Of a stretch of DNA of 44,282 nucleotides, positions 1 through 7,982 are shown piece after piece (within the stretch, counting starts at the first letter, position 1; the number at the start of each line of letters is the position of its first letter). Source of the stretch: an uncultured Duncaniella sp. (GTDB lineage: Bacteria > Bacteroidota > Bacteroidia > Bacteroidales > Muribaculaceae); contig CAJTMJ010000028.1 in the NCBI GenBank assembly GCA_910577335.1, forward strand, positions 1 through 44,282, read 5' to 3'. Below the pieces are notes generated by a model. That model was not told the DNA's origin. It saw only the letters and a list, made by a program, of their open reading frames with translations, and did not search any database. The position numbers were made by a program, and so were the translations under genes.

Positions 1-2
1 CG

Positions 3-476
3 AAAGAGGAGGGTTACATGCAGATCGCAAAGATTTTCATGACCACTGCAGAACAGGAACTTTCACATGCCGAGATTTTCTTCAGTCTGCTTGAGGGTGG
101 AACTGTGACCATCGAAGCAGGTTATCCTGCCGGAGTTGTCGCCGATACAGCAACAAATCTTCGGGAAGCTGCCGCAGGCGAACGTGAGGAATGGAGTGAC
201 CTTTATACCAACTTTGCCTCAATAGCCGAAGAAGAGGGATTTCCCGCCATTGCCGGTGTGTGGCGCCGCATTGCCAAGGTAGAGGTTGCACATGAGAAAC
301 GCTATATTCAGGCTCTCGAACATCTCACAAGCGGCATGGAGTTCTCATCACCCGAACCAACCGAATGGCAATGTATGCACTGCGGATATGTGCATGAAGG
401 GAAAGAAGCCCCGAAGAAATGTCCGGTTTGCGGTAAAGAGCAGGGATATTTCGAAAGAAAGGCTGACAACTACTAA
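3..476 (+). CDS. rbr: Rubrerythrin, 5' end cut by window edge
   Basis: Non-haem di-iron peroxidase, which in anaerobes reduces hydrogen peroxide in the cytoplasm. The reading frame is open from base 3, and KEEGY before the first ATG (base 18) matches the interior of rubrerythrins, so the gene starts outside the window and about 35-40 N-terminal residues are missing. The ferritin-like helices carry TAEQELSHAEIF and KVEVAHEKRY with iron-ligand Glu/His. The C-terminus has a rubredoxin-like knuckle, CMHCGY followed by CPVCGK. A strong hairpin terminator follows directly, so this is the last gene of its transcript. Confidence 0.95.
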   Translation, partial: KEEGYMQIAKIFMTTAEQELSHAEIFFSLLEGGTVTIEAGYPAGVVADTATNLREAAAGEREEWSDLYTNFASIAEEEGFPAIAGVWRRIAKVEVAHEKRYIQALEHLTSGMEFSSPEPTEWQCMHCGYVHEGKEAPKKCPVCGKEQGYFERKADNY

Positions 477-497
477 ACTCAATCAAACTATACCTTA

Positions 498-538
498 AAA
501 GGGACAGGCTAAACCTAACAGCCTGTCCCTCTTTTTTT
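498..538 (+). terminator. Rho-independent terminator after rubrerythrin
   Basis: An 11-bp perfect stem (AGGGACAGGCT with AGCCTGTCCCT), a 9-nt loop and a run of seven T. It sits about 20 nt after the stop codon. Confidence 0.9.
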
Positions 539-714
539 CGTTATCACCAAACGCAATCGGACCGGCGAAAGATATCGTCGGTCCGAAAGCGTAAAGTTTG
601 ATAGTTTTTAATCGCCCGCAGTGATGGAGACGTTCATCAATAGAATTTAAATGGCAGTTAATGGAAGACGGCGGCAAAATCGGAATAGCATACCTTTCAC
701 CGGAATCATTGGTT

Positions 715-924
715 TTATTCCGCATATTGTACGTTTGCTGCAGCTTCAGTCAAAAAGTGATTAAGAGCATCCTTTGCTGACATAGTGTAAACACTTCCGT
801 CATCGTGGGCGTAAACCACTGTCTGACCTTTCACTATTTTATCCAATAAACATTTCTCAACGGCAATCTCCATGCCGCGGGCAATCATTTCTGTCACATT
901 TTCTTCATTCTGTTGCTTCATCAT
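715..924 (-). CDS. Small 69-aa protein overlapping a zeta-like kinase gene
   Basis: Family not recognised. The ORF begins inside the last codons of the kinase gene (20-nt overlap), an arrangement typical of translationally coupled pairs. The protein is short and mostly soluble-looking. It has an N-terminal predicted helix (ENVTEMIARGMEIAVEKCLL), a short beta-like patch (TVVYAHDDGSVYTM) and a C-terminal helix with DALNHFL. It could be the antitoxin or regulatory partner of the kinase, by position only. It might also be a chance ORF, but the coupling and regular composition argue that it is real. Confidence 0.6.
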   Translation of the reverse strand: MMKQQNEENVTEMIARGMEIAVEKCLLDKIVKGQTVVYAHDDGSVYTMSAKDALNHFLTEAAANVQYAE

Positions 925-1474
925 TTTTTATTTTTTCATAAATTTCCGGTGCCAAGGTATGTGTATCGTTCGCTACCACCTGCGGATGGCAGCGTGTATT
1001 GTCAATAATGATCCATGAATCAACTATCGGCATAAACAACTTGAAAAGGTTGCTGATGCCATGATGATAACGACGGACTATAACATCCTGAGGGATGTTA
1101 TGCCCCCCTTCGCTCACTCGCTGCGCCACCCTTTTTATGGCAAGTTGCGGTGAAGACAGCCAAATGTACAACAGATGTACAAGATAGCCTAATTTATGCG
1201 CCTTTGATATCAACGCATGGTAACTACGTGTCGCCAATGTGGTCTCGATGGCAAATGTCGCACCTTTGTGAAGAAGCTCCTCAATCCGGTTGAGCATAAT
1301 ACGCCCTGCCTCCATCGAGACACTTTCAGGATTAAAAGGGGAAAGCCCTTTCGCAATCTCATCGGCATTGACAAACTGCTGGCATTTCAGCACATCTGGG
1401 AGAAGCGTAAACGAAGCAGTGGTTTTACCTGCCCCATTACAGCCTGCAATGATATATAAACTGGGCGATTTCAT
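905..1474 (-). CDS. Zeta-toxin-like P-loop kinase (COG4185 type)
   Basis: 189-aa soluble P-loop protein. Walker A is GCNGAGKTT (residues 11-19), followed by FVNADEIAKGLSP (Asp38 region) and the AIETTLATR motif near 75-83, the order seen in zeta/PezT-like kinases and 'predicted ABC-type ATPase' proteins. Characterised zeta toxins phosphorylate UDP-N-acetylglucosamine; whether this one does is inference. The gene starts 35 nt after murF-alr on the same strand and overlaps a 69-codon ORF at its 3' end. No epsilon antitoxin is recognisable. It may be a toxin, a housekeeping small-molecule kinase or a nucleotide-sugar kinase. Confidence 0.85.
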   Translation of the reverse strand: MKSPSLYIIAGCNGAGKTTASFTLLPDVLKCQQFVNADEIAKGLSPFNPESVSMEAGRIMLNRIEELLHKGATFAIETTLATRSYHALISKAHKLGYLVHLLYIWLSSPQLAIKRVAQRVSEGGHNIPQDVIVRRYHHGISNLFKLFMPIVDSWIIIDNTRCHPQVVANDTHTLAPEIYEKIKNDEATE

Positions 1475-1509
1475 AGTGGTGTATTGTTAAGATGGTAATA
1501 TTGTTAATG

Positions 1510-3987
1510 TTATTCTCTGTAATATATGCGTTTTACACGTTGAGATATTGAAGTCAGCACTTCGTAAGGTATGGTCTGGAGAGTTTCAGCCAGCGTATCC
1601 ACCGGCATATTCTCGCCAAAAACCTCAACTCTGTCACCGACTCTTACATCAGGGACATCTGTGACATCGATCATACATGCGTCCATACATATACTGCCTA
1701 CTGTCGGACATTCTACCCCGCACACAATCATACGGGTATTACCATATCCGAGATGGCGATTTATGCCGTCGGCATATCCTATAGGTATAGTTGCTATGAC
1801 CGATTCACGTTTCAACACCCCACGGCGGTTATAGCCTATGGTAGTGCCGGCTTCCCATTTTTTCAGGGATATGATCACTGTATGCAATGATGACACAGGA
1901 CGAAGGTCATCCTGCGATCCGTCATGCATAGTCTTTATTCCATATAGACCGATTCCAAGACGCACCATGTCAAGCTGATGCTCCGGGAAACGTGTGATTC
2001 CAGTGGAATTGAGTATATGTCTGAGTATGCGCCTTTCAGGAAAAGCCGCCTGCAACATATCGCAACACTCACCGAAATATTCAAACTGTCCCATTGTATA
2101 GTCATCCTCCATAGGGTCGTCAGCCGCACATAAATGTGAAAATATCGACTTCGGAACCACCCTATTCTGACCGGAAAGAAGATCTACGAGTTCATTCATG
2201 TTTTCCTTACGGAATCCGAGGCGATGCATTCCGGAATCAATCTTTATATGAACCGGATAATTTGTCACGCCATATACCTCGGCTTCTTTTATAAGCTCCC
2301 TTAGGAAATCAAGGCTATATATCTCAGGTTCGAGCTTATAGGAAAAGAGAGATTTGAAATTCTCGACCGTAGGATTCAGGACAATGATGGGAAGAGTAAT
2401 GCCTGCCTGACGCAGGCTCACACCCTCATCATGCACGGCAACCGCAAAGTAAGAAGCACCCTGCAGCTGGAGAGTTTTTGCCAATTCATCAGCACCGGCT
2501 CCATAACCTGATGCTTTTATCATGCATACAATGCCGGTGGTTGGCTTCAGACGTGAACGGAACGAATTGAAATTATCGACCATCGCGTCAAGATTGATTT
2601 CAAGCACTGTCTCATGCTGACGTGCTTCAAGCATCTCCCCTATCTTTTCGAAATGGAATTGCGGGGCGCCTTTTATCAGTATAAGTTCCGAATTGAAGTC
2701 AGCAGGTGTGACCGCTGCCAAAAATTCGTTTGTATCGGCATAGAATTTTGAACCGGAATCAAAGAATCCGCTATGGCGTGATATCTCCCGACCTATGCCG
2801 ATAAATCTCTTCACGCCTTTGCAGCGCAATAGATCCGCCACGTCATGATAGAGCTTGGACGGTTCGGATGTATCATGCATCAGATCGCTGAGAATCACTG
2901 TCGCATTCAGATCGGAAGTCAGACGCCTGTTCATGAAATCAAGTGCCGGAGACAATGAATTGTAATCGCTGGTGTAATTGTCATGGACGAGCATACACTT
3001 ACCCACACCTTCTATCACCTCCAAGCGTGTACCCACACGGGACAGCGATTTCATCCTTTCAGCTATCAGTTCAGCCGGAATGCGCAGATAGAGCATTACC
3101 GCAAGACAATGTATGGCATTCTCTATGTCGGCATGTGAAGTGAACGGTATGACAATCTCGGTCATCGGCGCATGGAGATAGGAATACCGGATACGTGTAA
3201 TACCCTTTTCAATATCTTTTTCTATCTGACTTATGTATAGCGGACGATCGCTATCCTTGGTTGACCATGCTATCTCGACACCGGTGGTGGTGATATACTC
3301 TGAAAGCAACGGATCGTCACCATTGTAAATCACACATTCGCAATCACGCAGAAGAGATGCTTTTTCCATAACCTTGTCTGCGATCGACTCGAATCCGTCG
3401 CTATGGGCGGTGCCGATATTGGTAAATATGCCGATGGTAGGTAATATTATCTTCTGCAGACGCCCCATTTCATCATGGCGTGATATGCCGGCTTCAAAAA
3501 TGGCGAGGGAAGAATCAGTGTCAATCTGCCATACCGACAATGGCACTCCAATCTGGGAATTGTAACTGCGGGGACTGCGTGCTATTGCATAGTCATGACG
3601 CAACAGCTGATTGAGCCATTCCTTAACCGAGGTTTTTCCCCTGCTACCCGTGATAGCTATTACAGGTATCTCAAACAGCTTCCTATGATGGGCGCTTACT
3701 TTCTGCAACGCTGCCATAACATCATCAACCACAATAAAATTGCTGTCGCCAAACGAGTCACACCCATAAGGTATATGGGTCACAACAAAGTTTCTAACAC
3801 CTTTAGAATGAAGGTCGGATATATACTTGTGACCGTCGCCTGTGGGGGTAGTTATTGCAAAAAATAATGACTCTTTGGGGTATGTGAGGTCTCGGCTGTC
3901 GGTAAGCAATTGTGTAATCGACAGTTCGGGATGATTCAGATTACTAACTCCCAATATATTAGCTATGCCTGAGATATTATATTCCAT
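1510..3987 (-). CDS. murF-alr: Bifunctional MurF / alanine racemase
   Basis: 825-aa fusion. The N-terminal half is UDP-MurNAc-tripeptide:D-Ala-D-Ala ligase. Its Mur ligase ATP loop is GSRGKTS (114-120), with NIGTAHSDGFES later. The C-terminal half, from about residue 455, is a PLP-dependent alanine racemase: the PLP lysine is Lys491 in IKASGYGAG and the second catalytic base is probably Tyr719 in TIGYNRRG; VGSICMDACMIDVTD is also conserved. The fusion makes D-Ala and adds D-Ala-D-Ala to the peptidoglycan precursor in the cytoplasm, and it is a known Bacteroidota arrangement. The start overlaps the end of the GSCFA gene by 11 nt, so the two are probably co-translated. Confidence 0.97.
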   Translation of the reverse strand: MEYNISGIANILGVSNLNHPELSITQLLTDSRDLTYPKESLFFAITTPTGDGHKYISDLHSKGVRNFVVTHIPYGCDSFGDSNFIVVDDVMAALQKVSAHHRKLFEIPVIAITGSRGKTSVKEWLNQLLRHDYAIARSPRSYNSQIGVPLSVWQIDTDSSLAIFEAGISRHDEMGRLQKIILPTIGIFTNIGTAHSDGFESIADKVMEKASLLRDCECVIYNGDDPLLSEYITTTGVEIAWSTKDSDRPLYISQIEKDIEKGITRIRYSYLHAPMTEIVIPFTSHADIENAIHCLAVMLYLRIPAELIAERMKSLSRVGTRLEVIEGVGKCMLVHDNYTSDYNSLSPALDFMNRRLTSDLNATVILSDLMHDTSEPSKLYHDVADLLRCKGVKRFIGIGREISRHSGFFDSGSKFYADTNEFLAAVTPADFNSELILIKGAPQFHFEKIGEMLEARQHETVLEINLDAMVDNFNSFRSRLKPTTGIVCMIKASGYGAGADELAKTLQLQGASYFAVAVHDEGVSLRQAGITLPIIVLNPTVENFKSLFSYKLEPEIYSLDFLRELIKEAEVYGVTNYPVHIKIDSGMHRLGFRKENMNELVDLLSGQNRVVPKSIFSHLCAADDPMEDDYTMGQFEYFGECCDMLQAAFPERRILRHILNSTGITRFPEHQLDMVRLGIGLYGIKTMHDGSQDDLRPVSSLHTVIISLKKWEAGTTIGYNRRGVLKRESVIATIPIGYADGINRHLGYGNTRMIVCGVECPTVGSICMDACMIDVTDVPDVRVGDRVEVFGENMPVDTLAETLQTIPYEVLTSISQRVKRIYYRE

Positions 3988-4954
3988 TTATAGTATAACG
4001 TTTATACGCTGATTGGAGTTTTGGATATGTTAATATAAATTTTTCAGCCATTTCACGTTTGGCTGCCTCCTCTTCCGGTGAAAATCCGGAAAAAGAGCGA
4101 TGGGCTAATCTTCTGGTTAGACGGGATGCTTCCGCAGCGATGCGTTTGGTTTCTTCATCGAAATATGATGCCTTAAAAATCTCGTAGATATACTTTACAG
4201 CCACATCTGAGGGATGACGCATATCTTCGGCATAAAACCTGTAGTCACGCAAATCGTCCATCATGATTTCGTATGACGGAAAATAGCCTACTTCATCCGG
4301 ATGAGCAGCGATAAGCGCATCGACTGCCAACAGCAATGTCGCTTTAGCCACCTGTCCGGCATGTGCTCCGTCGCCGAGATAACGCAAAGGGCTAACGGTA
4401 AAAATCAATCTGCCTGAATGATTAACCGTGCGGAATGTTAAATAAAGTTTTTCGAGTGCGTCAATAGTCTCGTCGATAGTCAAAGGGTACGACTCAAATA
4501 CCGAAGCCGGAAGCTTATGGCAATTAGCCACAGTCTCACCGGTTGACTTGAGGGTATAAACTTTATTAGTACCCAACGTGAGGATTAGCACACTGCATTT
4601 TTCCAGCACATCGGCAGCACGATCGATCTGTGAATTCATGCCAGCACATACATCTTGCGGATTTCCGGAAGCTGAGTAGCGGGAATGAAAAATGAAACTA
4701 TGATAACGACCTTCATTCTCTATCAGTTCTTCCGCAGTAATATGACGCTTGTTCACAAGGGTTTCAACACCCCTTAATAGCGATAACGGATTGTAAATGG
4801 GACCGAAAGGATTAACTTCCACCTCAAACAATTCATCTCTCAGACACCTCCCTATATTGTCAGTGAAACATGAGCCCAACATCATTATCGGGTCTCCATG
4901 TCGTATCGTTCCAGCGACACCATATAGCGGTTTTATCTCAGTTCTGAATTCCAT
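3977..4954 (-). CDS. GSCFA-family protein
   Basis: 325 aa with the defining motif MLGSCFTDNIGRCL near residues 25-38. Further family-like segments are NPFGPIYNPLSLL, LILTLGTNKVY and FTVSPLRYLGDG, which resemble the blocks of SGNH/GDSL-type esterases. No signal peptide is visible, so it is probably cytoplasmic. The family is common in Bacteroidota and proteobacteria and its substrate is not established. The gene leads the murF-alr transcript and overlaps it. A possible -7 box (TAAATTTG on the minus strand, 4977-4984) lies just upstream of the start. Confidence 0.88.
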   Translation of the reverse strand: MEFRTEIKPLYGVAGTIRHGDPIMMLGSCFTDNIGRCLRDELFEVEVNPFGPIYNPLSLLRGVETLVNKRHITAEELIENEGRYHSFIFHSRYSASGNPQDVCAGMNSQIDRAADVLEKCSVLILTLGTNKVYTLKSTGETVANCHKLPASVFESYPLTIDETIDALEKLYLTFRTVNHSGRLIFTVSPLRYLGDGAHAGQVAKATLLLAVDALIAAHPDEVGYFPSYEIMMDDLRDYRFYAEDMRHPSDVAVKYIYEIFKASYFDEETKRIAAEASRLTRRLAHRSFSGFSPEEEAAKREMAEKFILTYPKLQSAYKRYTINGI

Positions 4955-5025
4955 TTCCGAATTGCTATTTACACCGCAAATTTAGCAATAATCCATTTAA
5001 TCCGGTTCAGTCAGAATAGAAAAAA

Positions 5026-5057
5026 TTTGCACATTCCACAAATAATCCCTAAATTTG
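5026..5057 (+). promoter_or_regulatory. Bacteroidota-type promoter for tRNA-Ser
   Basis: -33 TTTG (5026-5029), 20-nt spacer and -7 TAAATTTG (5050-5057). This matches the sigma-ABfr consensus well. The tRNA begins about 70 nt downstream. Confidence 0.75.
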
Positions 5058-5130
5058 CACCCGTTATTAAAAATGCTCTTCGCTTGTAGCGTTGTTATAA
5101 CGAATTTATATCGCTGGTAATCAGCTAAAT

Positions 5131-5218
5131 GGAGTGATGCTCGAGTGGCTGAAGAGGCACGCCTGGAAAGCGTGTAAACGTCAAAAGCGTTTCGCGAGTT
5201 CGAATCTCGCTCACTCCG
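5131..5218 (+). tRNA. tRNA-Ser (anticodon GGA)
   Basis: Acceptor arms GGAGTGA and TCACTCC pair perfectly, followed by discriminator G at 5218. The anticodon stem is CACGC/GCGTG with loop CTGGAAA, giving anticodon GGA at 5165-5167. The variable arm is long and the T-arm carries GTTCGAATC, both typical of class II tRNA-Ser. No CCA is encoded. It reads UCC and UCU codons. Confidence 0.97.
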
Positions 5219-5225
5219 CTAAGCA

Positions 5226-5275
5226 AAACACTGATAATCAAGATTTTATATTTGATTATCAGTGTTTATTTTATT
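5226..5275 (+). terminator. Terminator after tRNA-Ser
   Basis: A 16-bp perfect stem at 5226-5241 and 5252-5267 with a 10-nt loop, followed by a T-rich tail. It starts 8 nt after the tRNA. The A-rich left side means it could also stop the hicAB transcript coming from the other strand. Confidence 0.8.
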
Positions 5276-5360
5276 TCCGGGGCATCGGAATAGCTCCTGC
5301 ATCAGACAAGAATTAATAATGACTGATCTCCTCTCACCTTTACGATAAAATAATGCAAAT

Positions 5361-5777
5361 TTAACACAAAGCCAATATCTGCGAGCCGATTGTATGCAGA
5401 CCGGCAATAATTCTTTCACGTTGCAACGGACGAGGTTGTTTTATGCCATTAGCATAGTGCGACAACTGCTTCTGATTTATTCCGGAAGCACGGCTTATCG
5501 CCGCCATAGTAGTATATGTTTCAGCGTCACGAAGAAGTGCAGCAGTGTCAAGTTCGTATGCCACTTCATAGTCTCCCGAAACAAGATATTCAGGTATAAC
5601 ATCACCATCCTCTACACAACCCTCTATATGCCAGCCAAGCGACTGCTCAAAGTCATGCTTAAGTTGAATAAGAGTCTTTGCGGTGACTACCACTGAGCCG
5701 GCATCTTCGTCACTCCATGAGCAACAAAAATTTTTGCCCGTCCAGCTAACTTCTACTTTTAATATATGATTTGCCAT
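5361..5777 (-). CDS. hicB: HicB-family antitoxin with HTH domain
   Basis: 138 aa. The N-terminal half (residues 5-75) looks like the HicB partial RNase-H-like fold, with GKNFCCSWSD and the FEQSLGWHIEGC helix region. The C-terminal third holds a helix-turn-helix, MAAISRASGINQKQLSHYA, with the Q-K-Q-L-S-H-Y-A-NG-I-K-QPRP pattern seen in HicB and XRE antitoxins. It should neutralise HicA and repress its own promoter. It follows hicA by about 40 nt on the same strand. Confidence 0.88.
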   Translation of the reverse strand: MANHILKVEVSWTGKNFCCSWSDEDAGSVVVTAKTLIQLKHDFEQSLGWHIEGCVEDGDVIPEYLVSGDYEVAYELDTAALLRDAETYTTMAAISRASGINQKQLSHYANGIKQPRPLQRERIIAGLHTIGSQILALC

Positions 5778-5817
5778 ATCTCTATAATTTACTTTTCATT
5801 TATCGGATCTCTGACTA

Positions 5818-6009
5818 TCACCATCCAGCCTGTTTCCAAATGCTGTTAAGCAAGAATTGGTCGAGAGTGTCACTCGGCTTTCCTCTCACTGTAACTTTTC
5901 CTTTTTTATCAGGATGCTTGAATTGTCGATGGTCGCCCTTAATAGTGACTAAAGTCCATCCATCCGCCTCAAGCATCTGAATTACCTCCTTTACTTTGTA
6001 TCGGTTCAT
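5818..6009 (-). CDS. hicA: HicA-family mRNA interferase toxin
   Basis: 63-aa basic protein. VKEVIQMLEADGW is the first HicA helix. KGDHRQFKHP (24-33) contains the catalytic-type His27 within the usual G-S/D-H block, followed by KKGKVTVRGKPSDTL. This family cleaves mRNA when not bound by HicB. The C-terminus is rather short, ending NSIWKQAGW. It is the first gene of the pair and has its own good promoter. Confidence 0.9.
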   Translation of the reverse strand: MNRYKVKEVIQMLEADGWTLVTIKGDHRQFKHPDKKGKVTVRGKPSDTLDQFLLNSIWKQAGW

Positions 6010-6025
6010 AAGATTTATTTAGCAG

Positions 6026-6056
6026 CAAAGGTAGTAATAATTCTACTTTAAAACAA
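6026..6056 (-). promoter_or_regulatory. Promoter of hicAB
   Basis: Read on the minus strand: -33 TTG (complement of 6054-6056), 20-nt spacer, -7 TACCTTTG (complement of 6026-6033). The -7 box lies 17 nt before the hicA start. Confidence 0.75.
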
Positions 6057-6118
6057 GCAATCATTGAAAAAGGTTCTCCCTATTTCAGACAACAAAAGTT
6101 ATAATATTAAACCGATAT

Positions 6119-6145
6119 GTTTGAATTAACGATACAGATTCAAAC
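6119..6145. promoter_or_regulatory. Inverted repeat upstream of the hut operon, candidate operator
   Basis: GTTTGAAT (6119-6126) and ATTCAAAC (6138-6145) form an 8-bp perfect inverted repeat with an 11-nt spacer, about 40 nt upstream of the putative -7 box of ftcD. The position fits a regulator site for histidine utilisation. No hut regulator gene lies in the window, so this is a guess from symmetry alone. Confidence 0.3.
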
Positions 6146-6183
6146 CTTTTTGGGAAAATAGATGTCAATTGGAGAATTTTTTA

Positions 6184-6191
6184 TATTTTTG
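6184..6191 (+). promoter_or_regulatory. -7 box of the hut operon
   Basis: TATTTTTG fits TAnnTTTG and lies 41 nt before the ftcD start. No convincing -33 element is found at the usual spacing, which would fit a promoter that needs an activator. Confidence 0.5.
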
Positions 6192-6232
6192 CGCATTACT
6201 GATATTTTTTTATCTCATACCATTTTTTTTCC

Positions 6233-7939
6233 ATGAAAGCACGTATTATTGAATGCGTCCCCAATTTCAGTGAGGGACGTGACAAAAATGTGATTAAATC
6301 AATAACAGATGCCATCGAAAGCGTCAAAGGCATCAGATTGCTTGATGTTGATCCCGGAGAAGCCACCAACCGCACGGTTGTCACTTTTGTGGGAGAGCCG
6401 GAAGCTGTGGTTGAAGCTGCTTTCAGAGGTGTCAAGCGAGCAGCCGAACTGATCGACATGCGTAATCACCACGGCGCTCATCCCAGAATGGGTGCCACAG
6501 ATGTGTGTCCGCTTATCCCGATTGCAGGAATGACACTTGAAGAATGTGCTGAACTTTCACGAAAACTTGCAAAAAGAATTTCCGACGAACTTGAAATCCC
6601 TACCTACTGCTATGAAGCGGCAGCTTTCACACCTGAACGCAAGAACCTTGCCGTCTGCCGTGAAGGTGAGTATGAAGCTCTGCCTGAAAAGATGAACCAT
6701 GAAGGTAAGGGTCCTGATTTCGGTGACAGACCATTTGACGAAAAAGTCGCACGAACCGGAGCCACAACAGTCGGAGCACGCGACTTCCTGATAGCTGTGA
6801 ATTATAATCTCAACACCACCTCTACGCGCCGAGCAAACGCAATAGCGTTCGACGTCCGGGAAAAAGGTCGCCCGATGCGTGAAGGTGGAAAGGTTACCGG
6901 TAAAGTGCTCAAAGATGCCGACGGAAATACGTTAATGAAGCCCGGCACACTCAAAGGCACCAAAGCCATTGGCTGGTATATCGATGAATACGGTATCGCA
7001 CAGGTATCAATGAACATTACCGATATCTCCACTACCCCACTCCATGTGGCTTTCGACGAGGTATGTCGTGCGGCTGCCGCCCGTGGTGTCAGAGTGACAG
7101 GAACAGAAATTGTCGGACTCGTCCCCAAACGTACACTGATAGAAGCCGGACGATATTTCCTGCACAAACAGCAACGTTCCACCGGACTTCCCGATGATGA
7201 GATTATCCGTATAGCCATAAAATCTATGGGTCTTGACGAACTTGCGCCATTCAAACCCGAAGAGAAGATAATAGAATATATGATCGCTCCAAAGGGAGAA
7301 GGTCAGAAACTCACGCAGATGACTTGTGCCGCTTTCGCCGAAGAAACAGCATCCGAATCGCCTGCACCCGGCGGAGGTTCCATCTCTGCATATATGGGCG
7401 CTCTCGCAGCCGCACTCGGAACAATGGTATCAAACCTCTCCGCTCATAAAGCCGGTTGGGATGAACGCTGGAAAGAATTTTCTGATCAGGCAGACCGTGG
7501 ACAGGAATTGCTGAGCCGTCTACTTTACCTCGTAGATGAGGATACGGAATCATTCAACCGCATTATGGACGCATTAAAGCTCCCGAAATCAACACCCGAG
7601 GAAAAGGAAGCACGTAAGCAGGCATTGGAAGCAGCCACTCTATATGCCACTCAGGTACCTCTGCAAACCATGGAAGCAGCTGTGGCTACATTCCCGCTCC
7701 TTGAATCAATGGCTCGCACAGGTAATCCTGCATCAGTAAGCGATGCCGGTGTTGGTGCGCTCGCAGCGCGCTCGGCAGTACTCGGAGCACAGTTAAACGT
7801 ACGCATAAACGCAGCCGGACTTTCCGACCGTGCCGAGGCTGAACGCCTTATAGCAAAAGCTGCCGAAATCGCAGAGACTGCCATAAAATCAGAAGCGGAA
7901 GTGCTTAAGATTGTCAACCAAGTCCTCTCTGAAAAATAA
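6233..7939 (+). CDS. ftcD: Glutamate formimidoyltransferase / formimidoyl-THF cyclodeaminase
   Basis: 568-aa bifunctional enzyme of histidine breakdown. Residues 3-180 are the N-terminal transferase subdomain (ECVPNFSEGRD, NHHGAHPRMGATDVCPL) and about 181-300 the second transferase subdomain. From about 363 comes the helical cyclodeaminase domain (FAEETASESPAPGGGS). It moves the formimino group of N-formiminoglutamate to tetrahydrofolate and then releases ammonia to give methenyl-THF. It is the first gene of a four-gene operon, with 43 nt before hutU. The full length implies both activities are kept. Confidence 0.96.
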   Translation: MKARIIECVPNFSEGRDKNVIKSITDAIESVKGIRLLDVDPGEATNRTVVTFVGEPEAVVEAAFRGVKRAAELIDMRNHHGAHPRMGATDVCPLIPIAGMTLEECAELSRKLAKRISDELEIPTYCYEAAAFTPERKNLAVCREGEYEALPEKMNHEGKGPDFGDRPFDEKVARTGATTVGARDFLIAVNYNLNTTSTRRANAIAFDVREKGRPMREGGKVTGKVLKDADGNTLMKPGTLKGTKAIGWYIDEYGIAQVSMNITDISTTPLHVAFDEVCRAAAARGVRVTGTEIVGLVPKRTLIEAGRYFLHKQQRSTGLPDDEIIRIAIKSMGLDELAPFKPEEKIIEYMIAPKGEGQKLTQMTCAAFAEETASESPAPGGGSISAYMGALAAALGTMVSNLSAHKAGWDERWKEFSDQADRGQELLSRLLYLVDEDTESFNRIMDALKLPKSTPEEKEARKQALEAATLYATQVPLQTMEAAVATFPLLESMARTGNPASVSDAGVGALAARSAVLGAQLNVRINAAGLSDRAEAERLIAKAAEIAETAIKSEAEVLKIVNQVLSEK

Positions 7940-7982
7940 AAACCAAACCTCGTTATAACCAACAACGAATCATAAAACAGCC

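Noticed and set aside
557..586. 8-bp inverted repeat TCGGACCG/CGGTCCGA as a second terminator
   Set aside because: No T run follows on either strand and the rubrerythrin terminator already ends that transcript.
495..725. 76-codon ORF on the minus strand between rubrerythrin and the 69-aa gene
   Set aside because: It runs into the rubrerythrin terminator, overlaps the next gene and has no family-like segments; 477-714 is best read as gene-free, with one short inverted repeat (TCGGACCG/CGGTCCGA).
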